Assembly (NCBI RefSeq): GCF_020880815.1
Contig: NZ_JAJITD010000019.1
Coordinates: 85,127-149,126 of the forward strand
Source of the DNA: Paraburkholderia sejongensis
Lineage (GTDB): Bacteria; Pseudomonadota; Gammaproteobacteria; Burkholderiales; Burkholderiaceae
Length of the DNA: 64,000 bases
Direction of reading: 5' to 3'
The notes beneath the pieces were generated by a model, which was not told the DNA's origin, made no database searches, and saw only the letters and a list, made by a program, of their open reading frames with translations. How positions within the stretch are numbered: the stretch's first letter is position 1; each line of letters begins with the position of its first letter. The position numbers and the translations under genes are program-made. Positions 33,736-43,244 of this stretch are shown piece by piece.

Positions 33736-36666
33736 ATGGAGCATCACGCCCGCACGCAGAACGAACGCCTCGACGTCAAGACCACCACCTGCTACATGTG
33801 CGCGTGCCGTTGCGGCATCCGCGTGCATCTGCGCGACGGCGAGGTGCGGTATATCGACGGCAATCCCGACCATCCGCTGAACCAGGGGGTAATTTGCGCG
33901 AAGGGCGCGTCGGGGATCATGAAGCAGTACTCGCCCGCGCGCCTGACCCAGCCATTGATGCGCAAGGCCGGCGCCGAGCGCGGCAGCGCGCAGTTCGAAC
34001 CGGTGTCGTGGGAATACGCGTTCGACGTGCTGGAACAGCGGCTGGCCGGGATTCGCGCGACCGACCCGAAAAAGTTCGCGCTGTTCACCGGCCGCGACCA
34101 GATGCAGGCGCTGACCGGCCTGTTCGCGAAGCAGTTCGGTACCCCTAACTATGCGGCGCACGGCGGTTTCTGTTCCGCGAACATGGCCGCCGGGATGATC
34201 TATACGATCGGCGGTTCGTTCTGGGAATTCGGCGGCCCCGATCTGGACAGTGCGAAGCTGTTCTTCATGATCGGCACCGCGGAAGATCATCATTCGAACC
34301 CGCTGAAGATCGCGATTGCGAAGTTCAAGCGCGCGGGCGGCCGCTTTATCGCGATCAATCCGATTCGCACCGGTTACGCGGCGATTGCCGACGAATGGGT
34401 GCCGATCAAACCCGGCACCGATGGCGCGTTGTTCATGGCGTTTCTGCACGAACTGATTGCCGCCGACGCGTGGGATCACGAGTTCGTGCAGCGCTTTACG
34501 AACGCGGCCGAACTGATCGATCTCGACGACAGCAGCGAGAGTTTCGGGCTGTTCGTGCAAGATCCGGCGACGGCCGCCGGCAATCCGCTGTTTCCGCAGA
34601 ATCATCTGTGGTGGGATCCGCAAACCGCGCGCGCGGTCCCGCATCATGCGCCGGGCGTGACGCCGGCGCTCGACGGCCGCTATACGCTCGAGAACGGCAA
34701 ACCGGTCGCGCCGTCGTTCGCATTGCTGCGCGAGCGGGTCGCGCACTGCACGCCGGAATGGGCCGCTGAGATCACCGGCATCGCCGCCGGCACGATCCGC
34801 CGCCTCGCCGCCGAAATGATCGACACCAGCCGCCGGCACCGGATTACGTTGCCGATCCGCTGGACCGACGCGTGGGGCGAAACCCATGAAACGGTCACCG
34901 GCAACCCGATCGCGTTTCATGCGATGCGCGGACTCGCCGCGCATTCGAACGGCTTCCAGTCGATTCGCGCGCTGGCCGTGCTGATGTCGTTGCTCGGCAC
35001 GATCGACCGTCCCGGCGGCTTTCGTCACAAGTCGCCGTTTCCGCGCGCGGTGCCGCCATCCGCGAAACCGCCGAACAGTCCCGACGCGGTCAAGCCGAAC
35101 ACGCCGCTCGCGACCGGTCCGCTGGGCTGGCCGGCCGCGCCGGAGGATCTGTTTATCGACGAACACGGTGGGCCGGTGCGGATCGACAAGGCGTTCTCGT
35201 GGGAATACCCGCTCGCGGTGCACGGCGTGATGCATAGCGTGATCACCAATGCGTGGCGCGGCGATCCGTATCCGATCGACACGTTGATGATTTTCATGGC
35301 CAACATGGCGTGGAATTCGTCGATGAATACGATGAAGGTGCGCGAGATGCTCGCCGACAAACATCCGGACGGCGAGTACAAGATTCCGTTTCTGGTCGTG
35401 TGCGATGCGTTCCAGTCGGAGATGACCGCATTCGCCGATCTGATCCTGCCCGACACGACCTATCTGGAGCGCTACGACGCAATGTCGATGCTCGACCGGC
35501 CGATCTCCGAATTCGACGGCCCGGTCGATTCGGTGCGCGTGCCGGTCGTGCCGCCGACCGGCGAATGCAAGCCGTTCCAGGAAGTGCTGATCGAGCTGGC
35601 GTCGCGGCTGAAGTTTCCCGCTTTCACGAACGCCGACGGCACGCGCCGATTTCGCGACTATCCGGACTTCATCGTCAATCACACGACTTCGCCCGGTTCC
35701 GGCGTCGGCTTTCTGATCGGCTGGCGCGGCAAGGACGGCGACAAGGCGCTGGTCGGCGAACCGAATCCGAAGCAATGGGAGCAGTACGCGAACAACAACT
35801 GCGTATTTCACTACCGGCTGTCCGACACGTTGCAGTATATGCGCAACTGCAACGGCCCATACCTCGACTGGGCGGTGAAGAACGGCTTCCGCAAATTCAA
35901 CGAACCGATCCTGATCCAGCTTTACTCGGACGTAATGCAGAAATTCCGCCTCGCCGCGCAAGGGCGCAGCAGCGGCCGGCAGCCGCCCGAGCATCTGCGC
36001 GCACGCGTCGAAAAGTACTTCGATCCGCTGCCGTTCTGGTACGCGCCGCTGGAAAGCGCGGCGACCGATCTCGAGCGGTTTCCGCTGGCGGCAGTGACGC
36101 AGCGGCCGATGGCGATGTACCACTCGTGGGATTCGCAAAACGCGTGGCTTCGGCAGATTCATGGGGAGAACTATCTTTATGTGAATCCGCGGACGGCGAC
36201 GCAAAGCGGTATCGCCGACGGCGGCTGGATCTATGTCGAGTCGCAATGGGGCCGCGTGCGCTGCGTCGCGCGCTATAGCGAGACCGTCGAGCCGGGAACC
36301 GTGTGGACCTGGAACGCGATCGGCAAGGCGGCCGGCGCGTGGAATCTGGGCCCGAACGCGAACGAAGCGCGGCGCGGTTTCCTGCTCAATCACCTGATTA
36401 CCGATGAACTGCCGGCCGGCGACGAAGCGGCGACGCGGCTATCGAACTCTGATCCGGTGACCGGCCAGGCCGCTTGGTACGACGTGCGAGTGCGCATCTA
36501 TCCGGCCGAAGCCGATGCGCGCCATACGCTGCCGCAATTCGCCGCGATGTCCGCGTTGCCGGGATCGGTCGCGCAAAAGAGCGTGGTGTCGCGGATCGTG
36601 CAGACGTATTTCGCGGGACACGGCGAATTCGCCGCGCGTCTGCGCGGCACGGGCCGGCGCAAGTGA
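33736..36666 (+). CDS. soeA: molybdopterin oxidoreductase catalytic subunit, SoeA-like
   Basis: A 976-residue catalytic subunit of the DMSO-reductase superfamily, binding bis-MGD molybdenum. An N-terminal [4Fe-4S] site is formed by Cys 19, 22, 26 and 54 (CYMCACRC ... GVICAKG). The likely Mo ligand is Cys 146 in 'GGFCSANMAAG'. There is no twin-arginine signal, so it faces the cytoplasm. Order (catalytic, ferredoxin, DmsC-type anchor), size and lack of Tat signal fit the SoeABC sulfite dehydrogenase, which oxidises sulfite to sulfate and feeds the quinone pool. A related reductase or a formate-type enzyme is the alternative. The assignment of substrate is inference. Confidence 0.75.
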   Translation: MEHHARTQNERLDVKTTTCYMCACRCGIRVHLRDGEVRYIDGNPDHPLNQGVICAKGASGIMKQYSPARLTQPLMRKAGAERGSAQFEPVSWEYAFDVLEQRLAGIRATDPKKFALFTGRDQMQALTGLFAKQFGTPNYAAHGGFCSANMAAGMIYTIGGSFWEFGGPDLDSAKLFFMIGTAEDHHSNPLKIAIAKFKRAGGRFIAINPIRTGYAAIADEWVPIKPGTDGALFMAFLHELIAADAWDHEFVQRFTNAAELIDLDDSSESFGLFVQDPATAAGNPLFPQNHLWWDPQTARAVPHHAPGVTPALDGRYTLENGKPVAPSFALLRERVAHCTPEWAAEITGIAAGTIRRLAAEMIDTSRRHRITLPIRWTDAWGETHETVTGNPIAFHAMRGLAAHSNGFQSIRALAVLMSLLGTIDRPGGFRHKSPFPRAVPPSAKPPNSPDAVKPNTPLATGPLGWPAAPEDLFIDEHGGPVRIDKAFSWEYPLAVHGVMHSVITNAWRGDPYPIDTLMIFMANMAWNSSMNTMKVREMLADKHPDGEYKIPFLVVCDAFQSEMTAFADLILPDTTYLERYDAMSMLDRPISEFDGPVDSVRVPVVPPTGECKPFQEVLIELASRLKFPAFTNADGTRRFRDYPDFIVNHTTSPGSGVGFLIGWRGKDGDKALVGEPNPKQWEQYANNNCVFHYRLSDTLQYMRNCNGPYLDWAVKNGFRKFNEPILIQLYSDVMQKFRLAAQGRSSGRQPPEHLRARVEKYFDPLPFWYAPLESAATDLERFPLAAVTQRPMAMYHSWDSQNAWLRQIHGENYLYVNPRTATQSGIADGGWIYVESQWGRVRCVARYSETVEPGTVWTWNAIGKAAGAWNLGPNANEARRGFLLNHLITDELPAGDEAATRLSNSDPVTGQAAWYDVRVRIYPAEADARHTLPQFAAMSALPGSVAQKSVVSRIVQTYFAGHGEFAARLRGTGRRK

Positions 36667-36748
36667 GCGCGGCAAACGATGTTCACCCTGGCACAACGTA
36701 AATGGCAACGTAAATGGGAACGGCAACGTCAACGGCAAGGAGCTTCCA

Positions 36749-37522
36749 ATGACCCAGATGGCGTTGGTCATCGATCTGAACGTATGCGTGGGCTGTCAGG
36801 CGTGCGTGACGAGCTGCAAGGAATGGAACACGTCGGGCGAGTCGGGCAGTCTCGCCGACTTCAATCCGTACGACGCGGACCCGTCCGGCACCTTCTTCAA
36901 CCGGGTGCAGAGTTTCGAGGCGGGCAGCTTCCCGGACACCGAGATGATTCACTTCCCGAAGTCGTGCCTGCACTGCGAGGACCCGCCGTGCGTGCCGGTC
37001 TGTCCGACCGGCGCGAGCTATAAGCGCAAGGAAGACGGGCTGGTGCTGGTCGACTTCGATCGCTGCATCGGCTGCAAATATTGCGCGTGGGCCTGTCCGT
37101 ACGGCGCGCGCGAACTCGACGAAGCGCGCAAGGAGATGACCAAGTGCACGCTGTGCGTCGATCGCATTCACGACCAGAATCTGTCGGAGCGCGATCGCAA
37201 GCCGGCCTGCGTGCTCGCGTGTCCGACCTCCGCGCGGCTATTCGGCGATATCCACGATCCGCAGTCGGTCGTGTCGCAGGCAATCCGCGAGCGCGGCGGT
37301 TATCAGTTGATGCCGGAGTGGGGTACCCGTCCCGCGAATCACTATTTGCCGCGCGTGCCGACCACGGCCTCTGGTTGCGGCAGTGACACGTGCGGGTGTA
37401 AATCGGCCGGCCCGGCAATAACCGATGACGCGACGCATGCGTCCGCATCGCCGGCTGAGCGACTCGAAGCGCAGCTCGAACGCGGGCAGTTGCATCTCGC
37501 GTCGATTGCGAACCGCGTTTGA
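36749..37522 (+). CDS. soeB: 4Fe-4S ferredoxin subunit of the molybdoenzyme, SoeB-like
   Basis: A 257-residue electron-transfer subunit holding four [4Fe-4S] clusters, with Cys groups CVGCQACVTSC, CLHCEDPPCVPVC, CIGCKYCAWAC and CTLCVDR ... CVLAC. It resembles DmsB/PsrB. An AAGGAG ribosome site precedes the ATG; a longer upstream frame was rejected. It passes electrons from the catalytic subunit to the membrane anchor. The C-terminus carries an extra Cys cluster (GCGSDTCGCKS) followed by an acidic tail not usual in the family. Confidence 0.88.
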   Translation: MTQMALVIDLNVCVGCQACVTSCKEWNTSGESGSLADFNPYDADPSGTFFNRVQSFEAGSFPDTEMIHFPKSCLHCEDPPCVPVCPTGASYKRKEDGLVLVDFDRCIGCKYCAWACPYGARELDEARKEMTKCTLCVDRIHDQNLSERDRKPACVLACPTSARLFGDIHDPQSVVSQAIRERGGYQLMPEWGTRPANHYLPRVPTTASGCGSDTCGCKSAGPAITDDATHASASPAERLEAQLERGQLHLASIANRV

Positions 37523-37550
37523 TGTACCTGAATAACGACGGAGTCTCGAC

Positions 37551-38501
37551 ATGAATCCGGCATTTTCCGTAGTGTTCCTGACGACTTTTAGCGGCGCCGC
37601 GCAAGGCTTGCTTATTGCGCTCGTCGGTGTCGAAAGCGCGGCGGCGCTCGGGGTGATCGCGCAACCGGCGTCCGCGTTCTATGTGACCGGCGCGGCGCTT
37701 GCGGTGTTGCTCGGTGGCCTGGGCCTGGTCGCGTCGTTCTTCCATCTCGGCCATCCGGAACGCGCGTGGCGCGCGATCGCGATGTGGCGCACCTCGTGGC
37801 TGTCGCGTGAATGCCTGTGTTTGCCCGCGTTTCTCGGCTGCGCGTTCCTGTATGGCGTTGCGCACTGGTTCGGGTCGCCGTGGTCGCTCGCGCTCGGTTG
37901 GCTCGGCGTGCTTGCGAGCGCCGCGTTGTTCGTCTGCACCGCGATGATCTACGCGTGTCTGCGGTTCCTGCAGGAATGGGCGACGCCGCTGACGCTGGTG
38001 AACTTCGTGCTGCTCGGCTGCGCGTCGGGCTTCACGCTGGCGACTGCGTTGAGCGCGTGGTTCGCGCCGGCGTTGACGATCGGGCTGGCCGTTTGCGCAT
38101 GCGTGCTGACGCTCGCCGGCTGCGCGAGCCGTTCGGCTTCGCTGGTGCGCAATGCGCGGCTGCGGCCGAAGTCGACCGTGCAGAGCGCGACCGGCATTCA
38201 CAACCCGAAGCTCGTGCAGGTGTCGCGCGGCTTCACCGCGGGCGCGTTCAATCTGCGCGAGTTCTTTCACGGCAAATCGGCGCGCACGCTGCGTGATATC
38301 AAATGGGGTTTTCTGGCGGGCGCATTCGTCGCGCCTGTTTTGCTCGTCGTAGCCGGCGCGGGATTGCAGCCGCTTGGTGTTTCGTTCGGACTGCTGGCCA
38401 CCGCGTGTCTCGTGCAGTACGCGGGGCTGGTCGCGGAGCGCTGGTTTTTCTTCGCGGAGGCGAAGCATCCGCAGAATCTGTATTACGCGCGGCTGGGATG
38501 A
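37551..38501 (+). CDS. soeC: DmsC-type membrane anchor subunit, SoeC-like
   Basis: A 316-residue integral membrane protein with about eight hydrophobic helices, matching the DmsC anchor family (FSVVFLTTFSGAAQGLLIALVGVE near the start; 'SFFHLGHPERAWRAI' is the conserved first loop). It anchors the ferredoxin and catalytic subunits and exchanges electrons with quinone. It follows the ferredoxin gene by 28 bases, and together the three genes form an operon. Confidence 0.85.
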   Translation: MNPAFSVVFLTTFSGAAQGLLIALVGVESAAALGVIAQPASAFYVTGAALAVLLGGLGLVASFFHLGHPERAWRAIAMWRTSWLSRECLCLPAFLGCAFLYGVAHWFGSPWSLALGWLGVLASAALFVCTAMIYACLRFLQEWATPLTLVNFVLLGCASGFTLATALSAWFAPALTIGLAVCACVLTLAGCASRSASLVRNARLRPKSTVQSATGIHNPKLVQVSRGFTAGAFNLREFFHGKSARTLRDIKWGFLAGAFVAPVLLVVAGAGLQPLGVSFGLLATACLVQYAGLVAERWFFFAEAKHPQNLYYARLG

Positions 38502-38556
38502 GTGAGCAGGAGCGCGCGCCGGTCACCACGGCCCGGCCGCGCGCTTTACTGCTCAC
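38502..38556. terminator. long stem-loop between convergent soeC and nrdJ
   Basis: An outer stem GTGAGCAG/CTGCTCAC (38502-38509 and 38549-38556) and an inner stem AGCGCGCG/CGCGCGCT (38511-38518 and 38538-38545) fill the whole gap between the two convergent stop codons. T-rich tails are short, so a bidirectional, possibly weak, terminator is the best reading. Confidence 0.6.
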
Positions 38557-38557
38557 G

Positions 38558-41143
38558 CTAACCACACGCGCCAACTTCTCCGCACGCAGTACAAAAATCG
38601 CAACCATCCTTGCGAATCACCGCATTCGCGCCGCACGACCCGCATTTACGCCCGAGCATCGTATGCAGTCCCTGGGTGCCGTTCGGTTGCAGCAACGTAT
38701 CGGCGCTGTCGTCAGGAGCCGGGCGAATGCCGAAATCGGCGCTCAATGCCGTCTCCGTTTTCATCTGCCCGCGCGGCAGCCGCGCGAGCATCCGCGACGC
38801 GACCTGATTGCCCTCCGCATCGAGAAAACCGCGCCGATACAGGATCTGCTGGATCGCGAACGCGAGCGCGGCGACTTCCGAATCGTGCCAGCGCGGCGCG
38901 CGATGACCGTCCAGACGCTGCACCTCGCCGAGCCGCACCTGACCGCGATCCCACGACACCTTGCGCATGTCCTGCAGATTGCGCGCGACAAAGCCGCCGC
39001 GCGCGGCCAGCGACAACGAACGCATCGTCGCGGTGATCCACTGCTGCGACTCGTCGCGCTGACCGGTCGGGATAAAGAACTCGATCGGCCGCTCGATCGT
39101 CACGTCCTCTCCGCCGAGCCGTCCGGTCACCTCGATAAACGACACCGCCACATACAGCGATTTCTTGCCGGCCTGGGTCAGGTACTCGACTTTCTCGATG
39201 ATGGCCGGCAATTCGCCCTTGGGCCGATGATCGATAGCAATCCTGAGCGGGTCGAGGTCGCTATCGGCGAGCGTATCGTCGGGCTGGGCCGGCGTCACGC
39301 TCAGCACCGCGCCGAGCGTGTCGTTCGGCCGATAGGTCGCGAGGCCTTTCAGCCCGCTTTTCCACGCATCGAAATACAGGCTCTCGAATGCATCGAACGG
39401 ATAGTCGGCCGGCACGTTGACGGTCTTCGAAATCGACGTGTCCACGTACGGCTGCACCGCCGCCATCATGTCGAGATGGTCGCGCGCCGACATTTCCAGC
39501 GCGCTGACGAAGTAGTCGGGTAGCCGGTTCACGTCGCCGCCAAGCTCGCGATACAGGCGGTACGCGTAGTCCTCGACATCGAACGATTCGCGCCCGCCGT
39601 CGGCCATTACCTTCATGCGCTTGTAGGTCCACGAGAACGCCGGCTCGATGCCGTTCGACGCGTTGTCCGCGAACGCGAGGCTGACGGTGCCGGTCGGCGC
39701 GATCGACAGCAGATGGCTGTTGCGGATGCCGTCGCGCCGGATTGCCTGCTGCAGGTCGTCGGGCAGACGCGACGCGAAGGTGCCGGCTTGCAGGTAACTC
39801 GCCGCATCGAACAGCGGAAATGCGCCGCGCTCCTTCGCGAGTTCGACCGACGCGCGATACGCCTCGTCGCGCATCAGCCGCGCGATGCGCACCGCGAAGT
39901 CGCGGCCTTCGGGCGAGTTGTAGCGCAGCCCGAGCATCACGAGCGTGTCGCCGAGACCGGTGAAGCCGACGCCAATCCGGCGTTTCGCGCGCGATTCGTC
40001 GTACTGCTGCGGCAGCGGCCACAGCGTGACGTCGAGCACGTTGTCGAGAAAGCGCACCTGGGTGCGCGTGCGCCGCGCGAGGCCGTCCCAGTCGAACGAC
40101 GGTTTGCGGCCCTGTAACTGCGCGAACGGATCGACCACGAAGCGCGTCAGGTTCAGCGGCCCGAGATTGCAGCAGCCGTACGCGGGCAACGGCTGCTCGC
40201 CGCACGGATTGGTCGCGCGGATCGTTTCGAGCGCGCGCAGATTGTTGTCTTCGTTCATCCGCGAGATGAACACGATGCCCGGCTCGGCGACGTCGTAGGT
40301 CGAGCGCATGATGCGATCCCAGATCGCGCGCGCCGGATGCTCGCTATAGATCCACAGACCATCGTCGCGCTGGCGCACGTCGCCGGCCGCGCGCAATGCC
40401 GGCGACGGCTCGGCGCGGTGCACCAGTTGCCACGGCTCGTCGTTTTCGACCGCGCGCATGAACTCGTCGGTGACGCCGACCGACACGTTGAAGTTGTTCC
40501 AGCGTCCCTTCGAATGCTTCGCCTCGATGAACTCGATCAGGTCCGGATGGTTGCAGTCGAGCACGGCCATCTGCGCGCCGCGCCGCGAGCCCGCGCTTTC
40601 GACGGTGCGGCACGACGCGTCGAACACGTCCATATAACTGCACGGGCCCGACGCCGACGAACTGGTGGTGTGAACGCGCGCGCCTTTCGGCCGGATCGCG
40701 GAGAAGTTGTAGCCGACCCCGCCGCCGCGGCGCATCGTTTCGGCCGCCTGCAACAGCGCGACGTAGATGCCGGGCAGACCCTGTTCGTCGACGCCCTGGA
40801 TCGAGTCGCCGACCGGCTGCACGAAGCAGTTGATCAGCGTGGCCGCGATGCCGCTGCCGGCCGCGCTCATAATGCGGCCCGCGCCGAGCGCGCCGTGCCG
40901 CAGGTTGTCGACGAACAGCTCTTCGACCGACGCGCGCAACTCGGGCGGCTCGGCCTCGGCGACGCCGCGCGCGACGCGCCGGTAGACGTCGTCGGCCGAT
41001 TGCTCGTCGGCCTTCGCGTATTTTTCGAGCAGCACGTCGAGCGAAAACTGCTGCGGGGCGATCGGCGCAGCGGGTGGCGGGGAGGAAAGTGAAGCACTGG
41101 ACGCAGCGTTGGCCGCGCGGGTTTGCGGCGTGTCTTCTGCCAT
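38558..41143 (-). CDS. nrdJ: class II adenosylcobalamin-dependent ribonucleotide reductase
   Basis: An 861-residue B12-dependent enzyme that reduces ribonucleotides to deoxyribonucleotides without oxygen or a metal-radical subunit. Landmarks are 'RMNEDNNLRALETIRATNPCGEQPLPAYGCCNLGPLNLT' (catalytic N-x-CGE motif and the paired Cys), the dNTP barrel core, and a C-terminal Zn-ribbon (CGSCGANAVIRKDGC ... CTAC) found in this subclass. The N-terminal 35 residues are a variable Ala/Ser/Pro tail. The family is solid; the start is the ATG at 41143, though a nearby alternative cannot be excluded. Confidence 0.95.
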   Translation of the reverse strand: MAEDTPQTRAANAASSASLSSPPPAAPIAPQQFSLDVLLEKYAKADEQSADDVYRRVARGVAEAEPPELRASVEELFVDNLRHGALGAGRIMSAAGSGIAATLINCFVQPVGDSIQGVDEQGLPGIYVALLQAAETMRRGGGVGYNFSAIRPKGARVHTTSSSASGPCSYMDVFDASCRTVESAGSRRGAQMAVLDCNHPDLIEFIEAKHSKGRWNNFNVSVGVTDEFMRAVENDEPWQLVHRAEPSPALRAAGDVRQRDDGLWIYSEHPARAIWDRIMRSTYDVAEPGIVFISRMNEDNNLRALETIRATNPCGEQPLPAYGCCNLGPLNLTRFVVDPFAQLQGRKPSFDWDGLARRTRTQVRFLDNVLDVTLWPLPQQYDESRAKRRIGVGFTGLGDTLVMLGLRYNSPEGRDFAVRIARLMRDEAYRASVELAKERGAFPLFDAASYLQAGTFASRLPDDLQQAIRRDGIRNSHLLSIAPTGTVSLAFADNASNGIEPAFSWTYKRMKVMADGGRESFDVEDYAYRLYRELGGDVNRLPDYFVSALEMSARDHLDMMAAVQPYVDTSISKTVNVPADYPFDAFESLYFDAWKSGLKGLATYRPNDTLGAVLSVTPAQPDDTLADSDLDPLRIAIDHRPKGELPAIIEKVEYLTQAGKKSLYVAVSFIEVTGRLGGEDVTIERPIEFFIPTGQRDESQQWITATMRSLSLAARGGFVARNLQDMRKVSWDRGQVRLGEVQRLDGHRAPRWHDSEVAALAFAIQQILYRRGFLDAEGNQVASRMLARLPRGQMKTETALSADFGIRPAPDDSADTLLQPNGTQGLHTMLGRKCGSCGANAVIRKDGCDFCTACGEVGACG

Positions 41144-41507
41144 GATGAGCCCTTGGACGGCGCCACGGCGAACGCGGCGCGGTGGGTGGACGGCGCGCCG
41201 CCCGGGCGCCGGCGGCGGGCCGGTTACCTGGGCGGGCGCAACGAATCCACCTTAACGCACGAGGCGCGGGGCGGCAACCGGACGGAGGGCGCCGACACCG
41301 CCCGGCGTCGCAATGCGACGGCGGCCCGGGCACGCGGGCTGCGGGCACGCAAGGAGCCCACATAGTGGCGGCATCAACGTGGGGAGATGACAGGTTCGCG
41401 AACTGGTGGGATCGGTCCGCGCGCTGCATCGGCCGGCAAGACAGACAGCGCCGGTGCCGACTGTCAAACCGGCGAACGGCAAGTTCGACCGGGGCAGCAG
41501 GCAAGCG
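41144..41507 (-). other. GC-rich leader of nrdJ, possible structured RNA
   Basis: About 360 bases with no credible gene upstream of nrdJ. It holds stems such as CGTCGC/GCGACG (41306-41320) and the palindrome GTTCGCGAAC (41394-41403). I looked for a cobalamin-riboswitch box and an NrdR box and could not find a convincing one. Published nrdJ-associated RNA motifs exist in some bacteria, but I cannot match one by eye. Confidence 0.35.
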
Positions 41508-41801
41508 TCAGGCAGCTTCGAGCAGCGGTTCGAGGATTTCGGCGCAAATCATCGCCGATGCATTCGACGGCGCGGGCCGTTCCGCCGGCTTGAACACCGC
41601 GTCACCGCGGCGGATCTTGCGACGCGACACCGCGCAGGTGCCGGAGGAGTGCGCCGAACGGCGGCGCCAGCGTTGCTCGCCATAATGGCAGCGACCCGGC
41701 TCGACCCAGCGGATAACCAGCGTCGTGTCGGAGCTTTCGAGAATTTCGATGCGCACGCCATTGGTACCGTCAAGGGGGATGGACTCGAGGGTCATCATCA
41801 T
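41508..41801 (-). CDS. DUF3331-like small protein
   Basis: A 97-residue cytosolic protein of unknown function resembling the burkholderial DUF3331 family. The core pattern is 'LVIRWVEPGRCHYGEQRWRRRSAHSSGTCAVSRRKIRRGDAVFKP' with two Cys and many Arg residues. A GGAG site supports the MMMT start at 41801. It is in the same direction as nrdJ but 360 bases away, so cotranscription is not implied. Confidence 0.7.
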   Translation of the reverse strand: MMMTLESIPLDGTNGVRIEILESSDTTLVIRWVEPGRCHYGEQRWRRRSAHSSGTCAVSRRKIRRGDAVFKPAERPAPSNASAMICAEILEPLLEAA

Positions 41802-42134
41802 CGGCTCCGTTTTGTGAAGTGCCGAATTTAGTCCTGTGCGCGCATTAGAGCCATTGTGCCCCCGTTGAAACACTGTTCTTTAAACAGAAATAATTACGGG
41901 TGCGGAACCTGATTGAGAGAAATAACAGGCGTTGAATGCTTTTTTATGTGAGTTTTTAATAATGCGCATTTTTGCAACGCTGTGTTGTCCGGCACGCGAC
42001 GAGAGGCCGGCCCGGAAAGGGCGCCAGCGCTTCCTTTAAGATGTGGCTGTGCAATGGCGACCTGACGCGTCAGTTTAGCGGGTTTGAATTTTTCAGGTCG
42101 GCGCGCGCACACCCCCGAAGACACCAGAGTTCAC
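41802..42134. other. AT-richer divergent intergenic region
   Basis: About 330 bases between divergent DUF3331 and AI-2E permease genes, notably AT-rich near 41870-41960 compared with the genes. It must hold both promoters; I see no gene, repeat or RNA. Confidence 0.45.
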
Positions 42135-43226
42135 ATGAGTTCACGCCCACCCGCCGTTCCTCCTTCTCCCGAATCGTCGCCGATTGCCTCGGAGCGCCTG
42201 AAAAAACAGAAAGCCGCGTCGCTCGTGCTGTATATCGGGCTGGTCCTGCTGGCCCTGTGGGTCGTACGCGGTTTCATCGTGGTGGTCGCGTGGGCCGGCG
42301 TCGTCGCGATCGCGTTGTGGCCGTTGTTGCACAAGGTCTCGAACAATCGCTGGTTCAGAGGCCGCACGACGCTGCTCGCAACGGTGTTCACACTGCTGAT
42401 CGCGCTGCTCGTGGTGCTGCCGGTCGGACTTGGGATCGCCCAGGCGCTGCGCGAGGCTCATGAGTTGAACGACTGGTTCCAGAGCGTGCGCGAGACCGGC
42501 ATTGCGGTTCCGCAATTCGTCGAGCGTCTGCCGTTCGGCGCGCAGCAGATCACCGCGTGGTGGCAGGCCAATCTGGCTCAGCCGCTGCGCGATTCGGCCG
42601 CGATGAAGGGGCTGCACAGTCCCACGGTGATGTCGCTCGGCCGGCATTTCGGCGCGCGCGCACTGCACGCGGGGATGGTGTTCGCGTTCATGCTGATCAC
42701 GCTGTTCGTGATTTTTCAGGCCGGGCCGCGGCTGTCGGGTTCGTTGCTGAAGGCCGCCCGGCGCGGCTTCGGCGACAGCGGCGCGGACCTCGTCGCGCAT
42801 ATGGCGACCGCGGTGCGCGGCACGGTGTCGGGGTTGGTGGTGGTCGGCGTCGGCGAGGGCGTGCTGATCGGCATCGCCTATTTCGTGACCGGGCTGCCGC
42901 ACGCGGCGCTGCTCGGCCTGATCACCGCGATCGCCGCGATGCTGCCGTTCTGCGCGCCGATCACGTTCGGCCTCGCGGCTTTGTGGCTGCTCGCGCAGGG
43001 CTCGCTCGCCGCGGCGATCGGGCTGGCGGTGTGGGGCTCGGTGGTGGTGTTCGTCGCCGAGCACTTCGTGCGGCCGGTGCTGATCGGCAATTCGACCCGG
43101 CTGCCTTTCCTGCTGGTGTTGTTCGGAATTCTCGGCGGCGCGGAGACGTTCGGACTGCTCGGCATCTTCATCGGGCCGGCGCTGATGACCGTGCTGATGG
43201 TGCTGTGGACCGATCTGGTGCAGTAG
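42135..43226 (+). CDS. AI-2E family membrane permease
   Basis: A 363-residue inner-membrane protein with seven to eight helices in the AI-2E family (TqsA/YhhQ-like). The N-terminal 25 residues are Pro/Ser-rich and cytosolic, then helices begin at 'ASLVLYIGLVLLALWVV'. The conserved 'GVGEGVLIGIAYFVTGLPHAALLGLITAIAAMLPF' core and the 'LGIFIGPALMTVLM' end are clear. Members export small solutes, sodium or the autoinducer AI-2; which applies is unknown. Confidence 0.9.
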   Translation: MSSRPPAVPPSPESSPIASERLKKQKAASLVLYIGLVLLALWVVRGFIVVVAWAGVVAIALWPLLHKVSNNRWFRGRTTLLATVFTLLIALLVVLPVGLGIAQALREAHELNDWFQSVRETGIAVPQFVERLPFGAQQITAWWQANLAQPLRDSAAMKGLHSPTVMSLGRHFGARALHAGMVFAFMLITLFVIFQAGPRLSGSLLKAARRGFGDSGADLVAHMATAVRGTVSGLVVVGVGEGVLIGIAYFVTGLPHAALLGLITAIAAMLPFCAPITFGLAALWLLAQGSLAAAIGLAVWGSVVVFVAEHFVRPVLIGNSTRLPFLLVLFGILGGAETFGLLGIFIGPALMTVLMVLWTDLVQ

Positions 43227-43244
43227 CGCGGCCCTTGCGCTACC

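Noticed and set aside
33610..36393. Long open frame antisense to the SoeA-like gene
   Set aside because: No recognisable domain and biased composition; it mirrors the codons of the catalytic subunit.
41144..41507. Cobalamin riboswitch upstream of nrdJ
   Set aside because: No convincing B12 box or conserved core could be found by eye; also riboswitches are more usual before B12-independent isoenzymes.
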